From the NCBI GenBank assembly GCA_949825025.1, contig OX463780.1, positions 33,832,979 to 33,896,978 on the forward strand: a stretch of 64,000 nt of DNA, in the 5' to 3' direction. Position 1 is the first letter of the stretch. Each line of letters begins with the position of its first letter. Under the pieces are notes generated by a model. That model saw only the letters and a program-made list of their open reading frames with translations, was not told the DNA's origin and ran no database searches. Of the stretch, positions 53,157-63,661 are shown in pieces. Both the position numbers and the translations under genes were made by a program. This stretch comes from Siphlonurus alternatus (taxonomy: Eukaryota > Arthropoda > Insecta > Ephemeroptera > Siphlonuridae).

Positions 53157-54336
53157 TCAGGTTAGTTCAATAAGGAGATGGGCTTGGGTAAATAGATTTC
53201 GATGAATTTCACATATGTTACACTTCTGACCTAGGTCGATGAGGTTTGGATATTTTTTATTAAAATTTCAAAAAAAAAAAAAAAAAATTTCAAGAATTTT
53301 CAAAAAATCCATAAAGGGGACAATCCCGAGAGATAAAAAAATTGAATCTTAAATTCTGCTCCACATAGAATTAAATTTTTAATTTTTTCAAGTTTATAGT
53401 TAGATTGTTAAACTTTTTTACATTGACAATTTAGACCTTGAAATTTTATTAAGGTCATAGGTCAAAGGTCAAACTACAAAGTGCGTATAACTTCATACCA
53501 AATCACATTGTTAAAAAAAAAACAAAATCAAGGTTTTTAAGAACGTTTATTCTTATATTAGAAACCTTTTTCAAAATTATGTTGAAATTTAATATTTTGA
53601 AATTACGATTCTTTTTATTAACTATTCCGTGGTTTTTTTAAATAAAAATTCAAGTTTTGTCATGAATATTACACAGAGTACTCATCTGACTTAGGTTGAT
53701 TAGATTTAGGAATAATTTTTGCAAATTTCAAAAAAAAAAAAAACTTCAAAGTCACGGTCAAATTTCGACTTTCTTTCTTTTTTTTTTTTTTTTTAATTTT
53801 GAAAAAATTATTTCTAAACCATGTCAACCTAGGTCAGATGAGAACCCTGTGTAGAATTCATGACAAAACTCTAATTTTTTTATCAAAAAACCTCGGAATA
53901 ATTAATAAAAAATATCGTAATTTCGAAATTTTAAATTTCTTTATAATTTTGAAAATGGTTTCTAATAGAAGAATAAACGTTTTTTTAAAACTTATATATT
54001 GATTTATTTTAACAATGTGCTTTGGTATGAAGTTATACGCTTTTTGTAGTTTGACCTCTGACCTTTGATCTTAATAAAATTTCAAGGTCAAAATTGTCAA
54101 GGCAAAAAAGTTTAGCAATCTAACTACAAACTTAAAAAAAATTAAAATTTAATTCTATGTGGAACAGAATTAAAGATACAATTTTTTTATGGATTTTTTG
54201 AAAATTCTTGATTTTTTTTTTTTTGAAATTTCAATAAAAAATATCCAAACCTCATTGACCTAGGTCAGATGTGTAACATATGTGAAATTCATCGAAATCT
54301 ATTGACCCAAGCTCATCTCCTTATTGAACTGACCTG
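53157..54336. mobile_element. 1.18-kb full-length palindrome in intron
   Basis: Two arms of about 590 bp meet near 53745 with almost no loop. The ends are CAGGTTAGTTCAATAAGGAG and, outward from the right, CAGGTCAGTTCAATAAGGAG. Matching internal landmarks include ACCTAGGTC and AGTTTGACCT blocks in both arms. Arms differ by scattered substitutions and A/T-run lengths. Lies upstream of the recombinase exon, in its intron. No transposase. Confidence 0.85.
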
Positions 54337-54503
54337 ATTTTAACCATAAACTATTCATTACATTATGTTGTGTGTGCCCGTTCATGCTTTGTTGACATTA
54401 CGCTATTATTCTTCATAGCAACGAAGTATTTACAAAAAATATATTGCATTTACATTATTTAATTGCTAATTGGAATTCTATATAAATAGCATTCCCTTTT
54501 CAT

Positions 54504-54710
54504 TAGACATTTAGATATTGTGTTTTGAGAGTTAAAATTTACTCACTAGTTCTAAATGCACTCACTGGTGCTAAATGCACTCACTAGCGCTAAATGCACT
54601 CAATTAGGATTTATATATTCATCAGAAGTGCCTGTAAAGTTTTAAATTTTGTTTATTTGAATTTTTCATGCTCTAGCAAAACAAAACATTGTGTATATAA
54701 TTTATTTGTT
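54504..54710. repeat. Dispersed repeat R1, copy 2, with four CTAAATGCACTCACT units
   Basis: Collinear with 44040-44205 but with the tandem unit of about 18 bp expanded (4 versus 2). The tandem block is at about 54535-54605. Confidence 0.72.
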
Positions 54711-55244
54711 ACAATAATTTATAAAAAATAAATTTTTTATTATTCACTCTCTACTCTTACAAGAATTGCATGTAAAAAAATTTTTTCATATTTTCTTTCC
54801 GTTTTTTTTTCAAGAATTTTAATGTACTAATTAATTGCTTATAACATCAAAGTTTTAAGACAAAGAAAAATTTTAATATTAGCAAATAAAAAACAAGAGT
54901 AGTATTTGTTATTTCAAAGGTTACGAATATACATAAATTTATGCCTCTCTAAAATCGTTCAGACATTTTAGAGTGTCGAAATAATTTAAAAAATATTGAA
55001 ATTGTTCTAATTAGTGTGGTATTACATGGATATAAGGTTAAAAAAGTGTGAAAGTAAAAGGCAATATAAATTAATGCGAAGTCCTAAATTCAAATAAGTA
55101 GGAAGAAAATTGGTTAGTAATTTGTAGATGCAATCAAAAACTGCAATCTATAAAATGCACTATTCCTTCATCGTTCACTCTTACGTGCGTAACGTTGTTC
55201 AAAGTTTATACGTTATTACCGAGACAGATTTAACTATGACGTCA

Positions 55245-55428
55245 CGAGACATTACATCTTAAGAAAAGTATAGGAATTGCTGCTGCGTGACGTCATGAAA
55301 TGTACTTTCAATCATTTTTAAAAAAAGAATTTCCGTGCTCTAAATGATATGGAAAAAAAATCAGGGTAACACAACATTGCCCCTTCCCTATCCATTATTG
55401 CAATAAAAAAGAAGGTCGATACATCATA
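55245..55428. mobile_element. Single-arm relic of foldback family F1
   Basis: Similar to the right arm of 23269-24048: TGACGTCACGAGAC, CTTAAGAAAA, GCGTGACGTCA, TTTCAATCATTTTTAAAAA, ATCAGGGTAAC, TATCCATT and TTGCAATAAAAAA in order, ending GGTCGATACATCATAATG. The left arm is not present. Confidence 0.65.
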
Positions 55429-55429
55429 A

Positions 55430-56570
55430 TGAGCACATATTTTATTTTTTCATTAATGAAATTAAAGTATCAACAATAGTATTGAAAAATATCGAAAATA
55501 TGCAGTTCAAATTTGTACCTGATTAATGCAGTTGTAAATTGTTAAAATTACAATTTTCATATTTTCAGTACAGTCTGTAATATATTATAGAGCGTTGTAG
55601 AATATTAAACGCTTTGTTCAGAGGACCTATTATGACAAAAAAAGCACTCTGTTATATCAAGTAAATAAATACTGTGTTAGGTGGAATGAATTAAATAGTG
55701 ACTTTTTTTACTCGACATTACAAAAATATATAATTTGTTAACTTACATGTATTCAGACTATTGAAAAAAAAAAAGTTTTAAATGTTAAACTTGCACCCCA
55801 AAATATAGTTATAAATAATTATTACAATACATTTAAAAGGTTTATAATCATGGTTACCTCAATTTTTATAATACAACTGCTAATATCCCCAATTCTTGTG
55901 AAAAATCAGAAATATGAGCAAATAAAAATATTGTACTTAAATAACATAAATCTATGAATTTTAAAAACTAAAACCAGGGCAAACTATGAAACAAAATAAA
56001 ACAAATTGCTTATGAAAAATTTAGTCCCCTTCGTTTTTATGGAACAATATTAAAATAAAATGCACTCAAGAATAAAAAGTTCAGTTATTAATTTTTTATC
56101 ATTTCACTTTCACATCAAGTCAAAATAAAAAAAAATATAACTTTATGAGATTTACTAGAAAAACATTAAAAGTCAGAGCAAACGCTTTGCATAGCATTGG
56201 GCTATACCTGACAAAAATCCTCCAATATATCGAAAAACTACTGCGTTATAAAGTGATATAAAAAAAAGAACGATGATCTATCACTCGAACTTTAACAAAA
56301 TGAAAATTTTGAGCATTCCTTTTTTTTTAAACACTATTCCGATATCTGCTGCAATATTGATTATTTTGATTATAATGAAGAATTTTCCAGGGTTCTGTGT
56401 TGAAAATTTTATTCGAAAGCACATCCCCAAAGTCTTTTTGTTAAAGATCGAGTCGCTCTTTTTTCGTAGTAAATTTATACTTTTAAGGTAGATAAAATAT
56501 GAATCAGCTATATGAGGTGATCTCCTTTAAATCCTTTGAATAACATGCATATACACCTTTGAAAATTCAC
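55430..56570. other. AT-rich intronic DNA, nothing seen
   Basis: No exon or structured repeat was supported here. Chance frames only. Confidence 0.5.
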
Positions 56571-56582
56571 AAAAATTCTTAA

Positions 56583-57286
56583 AGGCCTTCTGAACCTTTT
56601 CACAGTATTAAGTGCACGGTTAGCTTTGCTTCAGGGTGATTCGGCTGCATAATTTTTTTGGTTTCAGTAGCACAAATATCAGAGATAATAGCCGATGAAG
56701 AATCACCTGTGACGTCACTCACGCTCATTCAGCAGCGACAATATAGGGAAATCCCTGCAAAAGATAGGTTCACTCCCGCTGCAACCACGGCCACAATTTT
56801 ACTTCTGGAATTTTGAAACTTTACCAGGGCAGTCTTGATAGTATTTGTCAAATAGACTGAAATAATTTTTTGGTGGCGTGTGTACAAATTGAGTTATTGC
56901 GGTTGCAAGATAAGCTAAAAATTTAACATTGTTTTCCTATACAACATTTTTGCTCCTCTTTCTACCGCAATAACTCGGTTTGTATGAATGTCATAAAAAA
57001 ATCTTTCAGGCTATTTGACAAATACTATCAAGACTACCCTGGTAAAGTTTCAAAATTCCAGAAATAAAATTGTGGCTGTGGTGGTTGCAGCGGGAGTGAA
57101 CTTATCATTTGCAGGGATTTCCCTATATTGCCGCCGCTGAATGAGCGTGAGTGACGTCACAGGTTCTTTTTCATCGGCTATTATCTCTGATATTTGTGCT
57201 GCTAAAACAAAAAAATTTATGCAGCCGAATCATACTAAAGCAAAGCTAACCGTGTACTTAATATTGTGCAAAGGTTTATAAGGCCT
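56583..57286. mobile_element. TTAA-flanked palindromic MITE, 704 bp (family P1, copy 2)
   Basis: Near-complete palindrome with ends AGGCCTTCTGAACCTTTTCA and, outward from the right, AGGCCTTATAAACCTTTGCA. TTAA lies at 56579-56582 and 57287-57290. Same family and nearly the same length as 44925-45622. Intronic in the recombinase-like gene. Confidence 0.87.
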
Positions 57287-57733
57287 TTAAAATTTTTAAA
57301 GCAATTATAAGTGCATAAAAGCCATACAAAAAATTTAAAATCAATTAAAAGAGCATATTCCTTTTATAAAGTTTTCAACTGTCTCTATAAACATAGGAAA
57401 GCCTTATGCTGAAAATAATAAAAAAAAATTTAAAAATTGGCGCGTTGAATTGTTTTGAAATTTTTGTATGGCTTTTAGGTACTGAAATCTGCCTTTGAAA
57501 TTCTTGTAAATATTCTAAAGTTTCCATGTTATAACAGGGAACTATGTCAAACAGCTGATTCGTAATATATCTACATAAACGAAGTTTTTTCAAGATATCT
57601 CTGTCAGTAAGGCTAATGTTAATCAACACTTTGGCACTGATGTTTTTCTGAACAACCCATGCAAGAATAAAATTTTTAGATTTTAGTTTAATGTGGAAGC
57701 CACATTCTTTAGGAAGTACTAACTTTCACTAAG

Positions 57734-58259
57734 TGACCATTTTATCTAGTGTACAATTGAATGTACTTGCTAGATGGTGTTGTGTACTTTGATCTTTACT
57801 TCTACTTTCTTCTTCTTTTTTCAACAATTTATGCTTTTTTATTGTAAATCTTTTTCTTTTGTTTCTTTTCTGGGTCCTTTTATTCCGAGGAGTTTCCTTG
57901 GGAACATTCTGAGCGCAAGGAGAGTTGGTTGCATCTGAAGTGTAGGCTCTGTTGTTGCTGGAGTTTTTGGATTTTTCTTCTCCAGAATTATTGATGATTT
58001 GCAGAAATTTATAGCTTTTTTGTTTCAGGCGTTTAATCTTCTCCTTATATTTGTTACGACGGTCATTTTGGCTTACGATTATACGTCGCATAGACTGATA
58101 AACATAATCGAGATTTGTTGCACGTTCATTTGCTCCTTCTAGTTGGCCTAACAGAAAGTCATTTTTTTCCGTTAACAAACGGATCTTGGAAGCTTGGCTG
58201 TCGTCTTCTTCTGAAGTACAATCGCCTTCGATGTCGTCTTGCGTTTTTCGTTTCTGTCT
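57734..58259 (-). CDS. Probable exon: basic protein with coiled coil
   Basis: Minus strand, acceptor ACATTATTTCAG ending at 58260 (RQKRKTQDDI start). An ATG at 58286 lies in the same frame nine codons upstream, so this could also be a first exon. The peptide has an acidic patch (CTSEEDDSQ), then a heptad-like helix with RLLTEKNDFLLGQLEGANE and KEKIKRLKQK, then Asn/Ser-rich and strongly basic segments (KRTQKRNKRKRF), ending CTLDKM. It either splices at ATG|GTCACT (weak donor, phase 0, which would join 53020) or stops at TAG 57729-57731, making it the end of a separate gene. The coding nature is likely; membership in the recombinase gene is less certain. Confidence 0.55.
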
Positions 58260-58707
58260 CTGAAATAATGTTTTATTGAGCACCATGTTCCTTATTTACT
58301 TGTAATATTACATTAAATTACAATGCATTTTTTTAATTTCATTTAAACAGAAATATTTTAGGAGAGTTTAACGCCACCATGCCCATCCTAGGTCAGAAAT
58401 AACTTTAACTTTAACTTTTTAACTTTATATTTTTTGCTAATAAGAAGTGTATTAGAATTACTGTGTAAGACTGGAATATATATACTGTTCCATATCTCGT
58501 GTTAAACCTAAAGATTTCGACAAAGTGTATATATTTTCGATGATTACAATTTTTTTTGCAAATGTTTGTAAAAAGATTCGGGTAATTGATTGATATTGGT
58601 TTTAATTCATTAATTAAATAAGTTCACCTCTGAAGTAGGGGAGAAGTCAAAAAAGAAACCATGTTATGGAAAATCAATTTTTAAAGACTTTCTTAAAAAT
58701 AATAATA

Positions 58708-58875
58708 AAGGGAGCTAAGCTCGATCATGGCGGGGCTGATGGTCACTGCGGTGACACTTTCCATTTGTTTAAGCCCGGGGATATTGGATCCGGGGCAAAT
58801 GGATGTGGATTCCGTGGAGGCTGGGTAACACCATGGTCGAAAGTCTGGCATTCCAATTGGTGAAAAAAAAATAAA
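58708..58875 (+). mobile_element. SINE-like retroposon, copy 1
   Basis: GC-rich body with GGGGCTGATGGTCACTGCGG, TGGAGGCTGGGTAACACCAT and GAAAGTCTGGCATTCCA, ending in an A-rich tail that merges into an AAT array. The second copy at 59150-59420 shares these blocks in order. No clear tRNA A/B boxes were recognised, so the class (SINE or LINE 3' fragment) is open. The 65-codon frame here is not a gene. Confidence 0.55.
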
Positions 58876-59064
58876 TAATAATAATAATAATTATAATAAT
58901 TATTATTATTAATAATAATTAATAATAATAATAATTAATAATAATTATTATTATTAATAATAATTAATAATAATAATAATAATAATATTAATTATTAATA
59001 TAATTAATTAATTAATTATTAATTATTATTAATTAATTATTAATATTAATAATATTAAAAATTA

Positions 59065-59097
<33 letters not shown>

Positions 59098-59148
59098 AAT
59101 TAATAATTAATAATATTATTAATTATTATTATTAATAATAATAATACG
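58876..59148. repeat. (AAT)/(ATT)n imperfect array with local inversions
   Basis: AAT and ATT runs alternate, including TTAATTAATTAATT, over about 270 bp between the two retroposon copies. Extremely self-complementary. Confidence 0.93.
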
Positions 59149-59149
59149 G

Positions 59150-59420
59150 GGATTGTGGGTCGGGGGAGAGGGTGCAAAGCTCGGTCGCGGTGGGGCTGAT
59201 GGTCACTGCGGTGACACTATTCGTACGTAATGCTCGGGGTAATAGACCCGGGTCCTACGGGTGTGATTCGGTGGAGGCTGGGTAACACCGTGGCTGAAAG
59301 TCTGGCACTCCAAAGGGGCATTGTTGGGGAAAAAACGAGGCACAGCTGGGTCTGTCCTATGACCAGGGCAATCCAGTAGTGTCTCAAAAAAAAAATAAAA
59401 ATAAAAATAATTATTATTAT
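59150..59420 (+). mobile_element. SINE-like retroposon, copy 2
   Basis: Body similar to 58708-58875 (CTGATGGTCACTGCGGTGAC, GTGGAGGCTGGGTAACACCG, GAAAGTCTGGCACTCCAAA). It is extended by GGGCATTGTTGGGGAAAAAA and GGCAATCCAGTAGTGTCTC, then an A-rich AAAAATAAAAATA tail. Intronic, on the strand opposite to the gene. Confidence 0.55.
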
Positions 59421-60420
59421 TATTCCTAAAAATTTCACTTTCTTGATAATGAACCTGCAGGTTTATCAATGATATTATTTTTTCCTTTATCCACCCTTAA
59501 TGAAAACAATTTCTAGTAATGTTATAAAACAAATAAGGGACAATTGTGATAGTTTCAAAGAATATTATCACACGTAAACTTATCACCTCGAACCACTATT
59601 TGATTCTTTCAACTACACTTATATATATTTTCCTTTTTTTTTTTTTTTTATATATATTTGAAGTTTTTCCATCTCAAATTTAAAAATTGTTACATATTCT
59701 AGTTTGCAAAATACGAAAAGTGTTTCTAGGGTTAAAAATTACGTGCATTATAATTAAATTTTCCTATTTATTCCTACTTTTAATTATTTAACAATAGTAG
59801 GTGCTGTTAATTAAGGGTGAGTAAAGGTAAAAAAAGTTAAGTTTTTTAACATTGATTGTCCATGAAATGTTTTCTTCTTTTAATTTTCCCAAATTTTTGG
59901 GGTGAATTAATTTACTATGATAATAAAATACTTAGTGCAAGATTTACCCATGATAAACGTTGGTAACAATGAGGTCCACCAAAATTAATGGATTTGACAT
60001 CATATTATATGCTCTTTTGCTATATAATTGACATTACAAAGTATTTTGATAAAGTTAATTAAGGTTTTTACTTTAGTTTGGCCTTCAGTTTGGCATATAT
60101 GTGTCCGCTCATTACCATTTTCGTAACAGGAAATTAATACTATTAATATTTTGTTATTTTGTAAAAGAATCAAAGTTTTTTTTTTTCTATAATACATACA
60201 TCAAAATTCTCGAATCATTTTAAATTGTATTAAATTTTCCTTCTACAAACAAATTAAAACAATCAATTTTTTGTGGAGGCGGCAGTTTTTTTATAAGTTG
60301 AAAGTTTTATGAGAAAGTAACGCTTAATTTGCCCAAACTATCAGTAAACAGAACCAACGGTGCGTTCTTATAGCCAACAATATATGTTGCTGGTGCTAAA
60401 AAAACACACAATTTATAAGT
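59421..60420. other. AT-rich intronic DNA, nothing seen
   Basis: No exon or element supported. Confidence 0.5.
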
Positions 60421-60422
60421 TT

Positions 60423-60423
<1 letters not shown>

Positions 60424-60476
<53 letters not shown>
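60424..60476. repeat. (TA)n microsatellite at left flank of nested palindrome
   Basis: Perfect TA array of about 26 copies. A shorter TA run (62087-62106) flanks the right side. Confidence 0.95.
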
Positions 60477-60478
<2 letters not shown>

Positions 60479-60505
60479 AATATATATGTGTGTTAGCACC
60501 CAAAG

Positions 60506-62087
60506 CCGAATTCGGGCAAAAGCCGAAAAAAATTCCCACATCTAGTTTTGCGCATCACGGAATGAGCCAAAGCCGAAGTGAGTTTTTTTTTCGGCTTTGG
60601 CGCATTTCATTTTGAACAAAACTAGATCTGCTCAAATCGAAATGCGCCGAAGCCGATATGAGATTTTACTTCGGCTTTGGCGCATTTCATTTTGAGCAAA
60701 ACTAGTTCTGCGCATCGCGGTTTGAGCAAAAGTCGAAATGATATTTTATTTCGGGTATGGAGCAAAATTTTGAGCACATCCAGTTTTGCGCAAAATAAAG
60801 ATGATTTGAATGACGAGATGATGATTTTAATTTTAATTATATTTATTTTAATTTTTTAAAAAGAAAAAAAAAACTAATCAAAAACAAATGCAATCATACA
60901 GTATATACGTACGTACATACCTTGTAAAAAATATTGTAGAATCTGTTGATTTTATAAAACACTCCACTATTTCTGTCACTTAATTACTATTTGATGATGT
61001 TTTTGTTAAATTAATAATTTTTTTGTTTTAAGTACTGCAGCTCAAATAAAATAGACATAATATTATACGCCACACGTTTTAAAGTTTTCATTTATAGATT
61101 CACTCGCTCTCACCATTAGAAATATTTTGTCATGCACGCATTTGTAAATTTCATAGTTCTATGTCTTAGAATTAGGCTATCATGCAATACAGGTTGTTAT
61201 CGGTACAACGAGATAAGAAAGCAGCCTGAATCTCTGCGATGCAGTTCAACCCCATTTGATTGCCGTATGCATATATGTTTATGTATTGTTGCTGCTACCA
61301 GGGTTGTATAAGCCTGTGCTGCTATACGATGTTCGTAGAAATAGAACTATGACATTTACGAGTGCGTGCATGACAATATTTCTATGGTGAGAGCGAGTGA
61401 GTCTAAAGAATACTTTAAAACGTGTGGCGTATAATATATGTCTATTTTATTTGAGCTGCAGTTCTTTAAACAAAAAATTTATTAATTTAACAAAAACATC
61501 ATCAAATAGTAATTAAGTGACAGAAATGGTGGAGTGTTTTATAAAATCAACAGATTTTAAAATATTTTTTATAAGGTATGTACGTACGTATATTATACTG
61601 TTATGATTATAACATTTAAAAGTTATTATTTTTTCCCTAATTAATTTAATTTTAAAGAGCGCTTGAAAGATATTCAAAGGTCACAATACTAATATTTATT
61701 ATAAGTTTAGTCTTAAATTTTTATTTTTCTTTTTAAAAAATTAAAATAAATAAAATTAAAATTAAAATCATCATCTCGTCATTAAAATCATCTTTATTTT
61801 GCGCAAAACTAGATGTGCTCAAAATTTTGCTCCAAACCCGAAATAAAATATCATTTCAACTTTAGCTCAAACCGCGATCCGCAGAACTAGTTTTGCTCAA
61901 AATGAAATGCGCCAAAGCCGAAGTAAAATCACATATTGGCTTTGGCGCATTTCGATTTGAGCAGATCTAGTTTTGTTCAAAATGAAATGCGCCAAAGCCG
62001 AAATAAAAACTCACTTCGGCTTTGGCTCATTTCGTGATGCGCAAAACTAGATGTGGTCATTTTTTTCAGCTTTTGCCCGAATTCGAT
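60506..62087. mobile_element. 1.58-kb nested palindrome with CCAAAGCCGAA subrepeats
   Basis: The outer arms (about 60506-61170 and 61332-62087) are inverted copies. Both contain CGAATTCGGGCAAAAGC, CACATCTAGTTTTGCGCAT, GCCAAAGCCGAAGTGAG, TACGTACGTACATACC, ACTCCACTATTTCTGTCAC and CACACGTTTTAAAG blocks. The outer 270 bp of each arm is itself built of alternating inverted units (TTCGGCTTTGGCGCATTTC and its complement), making hairpins within the hairpin. The loop is about 160 bp. Flanked by TA arrays on both sides. No coding frame of note. Confidence 0.85.
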
Positions 62088-62109
62088 ATATATATATATA
62101 TATATAATG

Positions 62110-63160
62110 TGCAAAGAGATCTCGTATTTCACCTTAAAAATTCAACATTTACTCATACTTAAAAGAGTCACCACATTTTTAGAAAATGATATATAAACAC
62201 TGTTATTTCCAGCATGTATTATTATTTTTTTTTAATTTCAAAATATATTTAATCTCTTAATAATTGTTAAAATTTATATAATTAAATCATTCAAGTACGA
62301 AAAGGTTAAAAAGTAATAGAACTGTTTAGTATTAAAAGGTATTTGAGTAAAAATGTATCACATGTTTCGTCTGTTCATTCCACATAACATGTTAAGGTCG
62401 TATGTTAAAAAATCCATACGGCCCTTGCATGAGGTAAGAGTTTATAGGTTCCACCGACTTTCATGATTAAAAAATGTCTTATGAAAATGTACTGAAATGT
62501 TTATATTGTAAGTAAAAAATATGAAATTCTGAGCTTAGAAAGAATAAACTGCAAACTTCATCTTAGATTCTGCTAGCGCCAGCTTTTTAACATTTGCCTT
62601 ATTTATTCATCAGTTAACAATTAAAAAGGCACTGAATACAATGTTATCTGGCAATTTATTATATACTAACCAAATGATTTTACTGAACAATATTCTTCAT
62701 TAATTAAAATTACCTTTAACATATTGTAAAAATACTTGTGATTGATTATAATTTTACAATATTTGCTACGAAATAATCATAATTATTTTACAAATATGAA
62801 GAAATTACAACGAAATTTTAAAAACGATCATTGTTATTCAATAATTAATTATATTAGAATTTTTAATCCAACGTAATTACATTTTAGAACAATCAGAATA
62901 TGTATTTGAAACGAAAATTGAAGGAGTATTATTGTTTTGAGCACAATACTAGTACTTTGTGAAGAGAAATTTTTTTAGAGGACTACGAATGAAAGGTAGA
63001 GAGTGAAAATATTTAATATTTTAAAATTACGTCACTGTGACATTAATATTAAGTTAAAAAAATAATACATTGTTTTGTGTTTATGTTATGTTAAAATAAA
63101 CTTGAAAGATCCTGAATAAGTGCTGATAAAAATAAATTTGTAAGAAATAAAATTAACCCA
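62110..63160. other. AT-rich intronic DNA, nothing seen
   Basis: No exon or structured element supported. Confidence 0.5.
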
Positions 63161-63168
63161 GAACTAAC

Positions 63169-63321
63169 CATTGAATTATTGCTGGTCATTGTTTCCTTTG
63201 CCGTCTGGGCATAAATTTGATCCTCCTCATCATCGCTGCTATCAATTACTCTTGCAAGGGAAGAGTTAAGGCTGACATCAGAATGGTCATCAGACTGGTC
63301 ATCACATTTGGATGAAGTGGC
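63169..63321 (-). CDS. Acidic exon 2, similar to upstream exon
   Basis: 51 codons between an AACTCAAAG acceptor and an ATG|GTTAGT donor, phase 0. It begins ATSSKCDDQSDDHSD, has an SSDDEEDQIY acidic stretch and ends TSNNSM. It parallels the exon at 63805-63662 (ATAPQCDEKSG start, DDDEDEVQMY, DSM end). The flanking intron starts also match (GTTAGTTCTGG versus GTCAGTTCTAA), supporting a tandem exon duplication. Confidence 0.72.
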
Positions 63322-63460
63322 CTTTGAGTTGAATTTTTAAATTATTATTACAAAAAAAAACTTTATGAAATAAAAATATATATTGATGTCATTTAAAGTG
63401 TCTTATATAGAATATAATGGGAGAAATTCACAAACCACCAGCTCCCACGTTAGCCTCAAA

Positions 63461-63547
63461 TTTTTATCCCTGGTGCTTAACACGGTGCTAAGAGCTTGAC
63501 TTGCTTAGCCCCTGGTTTAGCACCATGTTTAGCGCCAGAAATAAAAA
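63461..63547. repeat. 87-bp hairpin with GTGCTAA arms
   Basis: TTTTTATCCCTGGTGCTTAA at the left pairs with the right end (TTTAGCGCCAGAAATAAAAA), with an inner pair CACGGTGCTAA / TTTAGCACCATG. Sits in the short intron between the two duplicated acidic exons. Confidence 0.72.
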
Positions 63548-63661
63548 TTAAGACTTACAAGTAAGTTTGGGATTAAAGTCTTTGTGTTAGCCCTCCAATT
63601 TTTTTATTTTTTATGTTATGAATAAATTCACTTATAATTTATATATAATGTTAGAACTGAC

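Noticed and set aside
58666..58863. 65-codon Gly-rich frame
   Set aside because: Falls in the SINE-like body, and the second copy does not preserve the frame.
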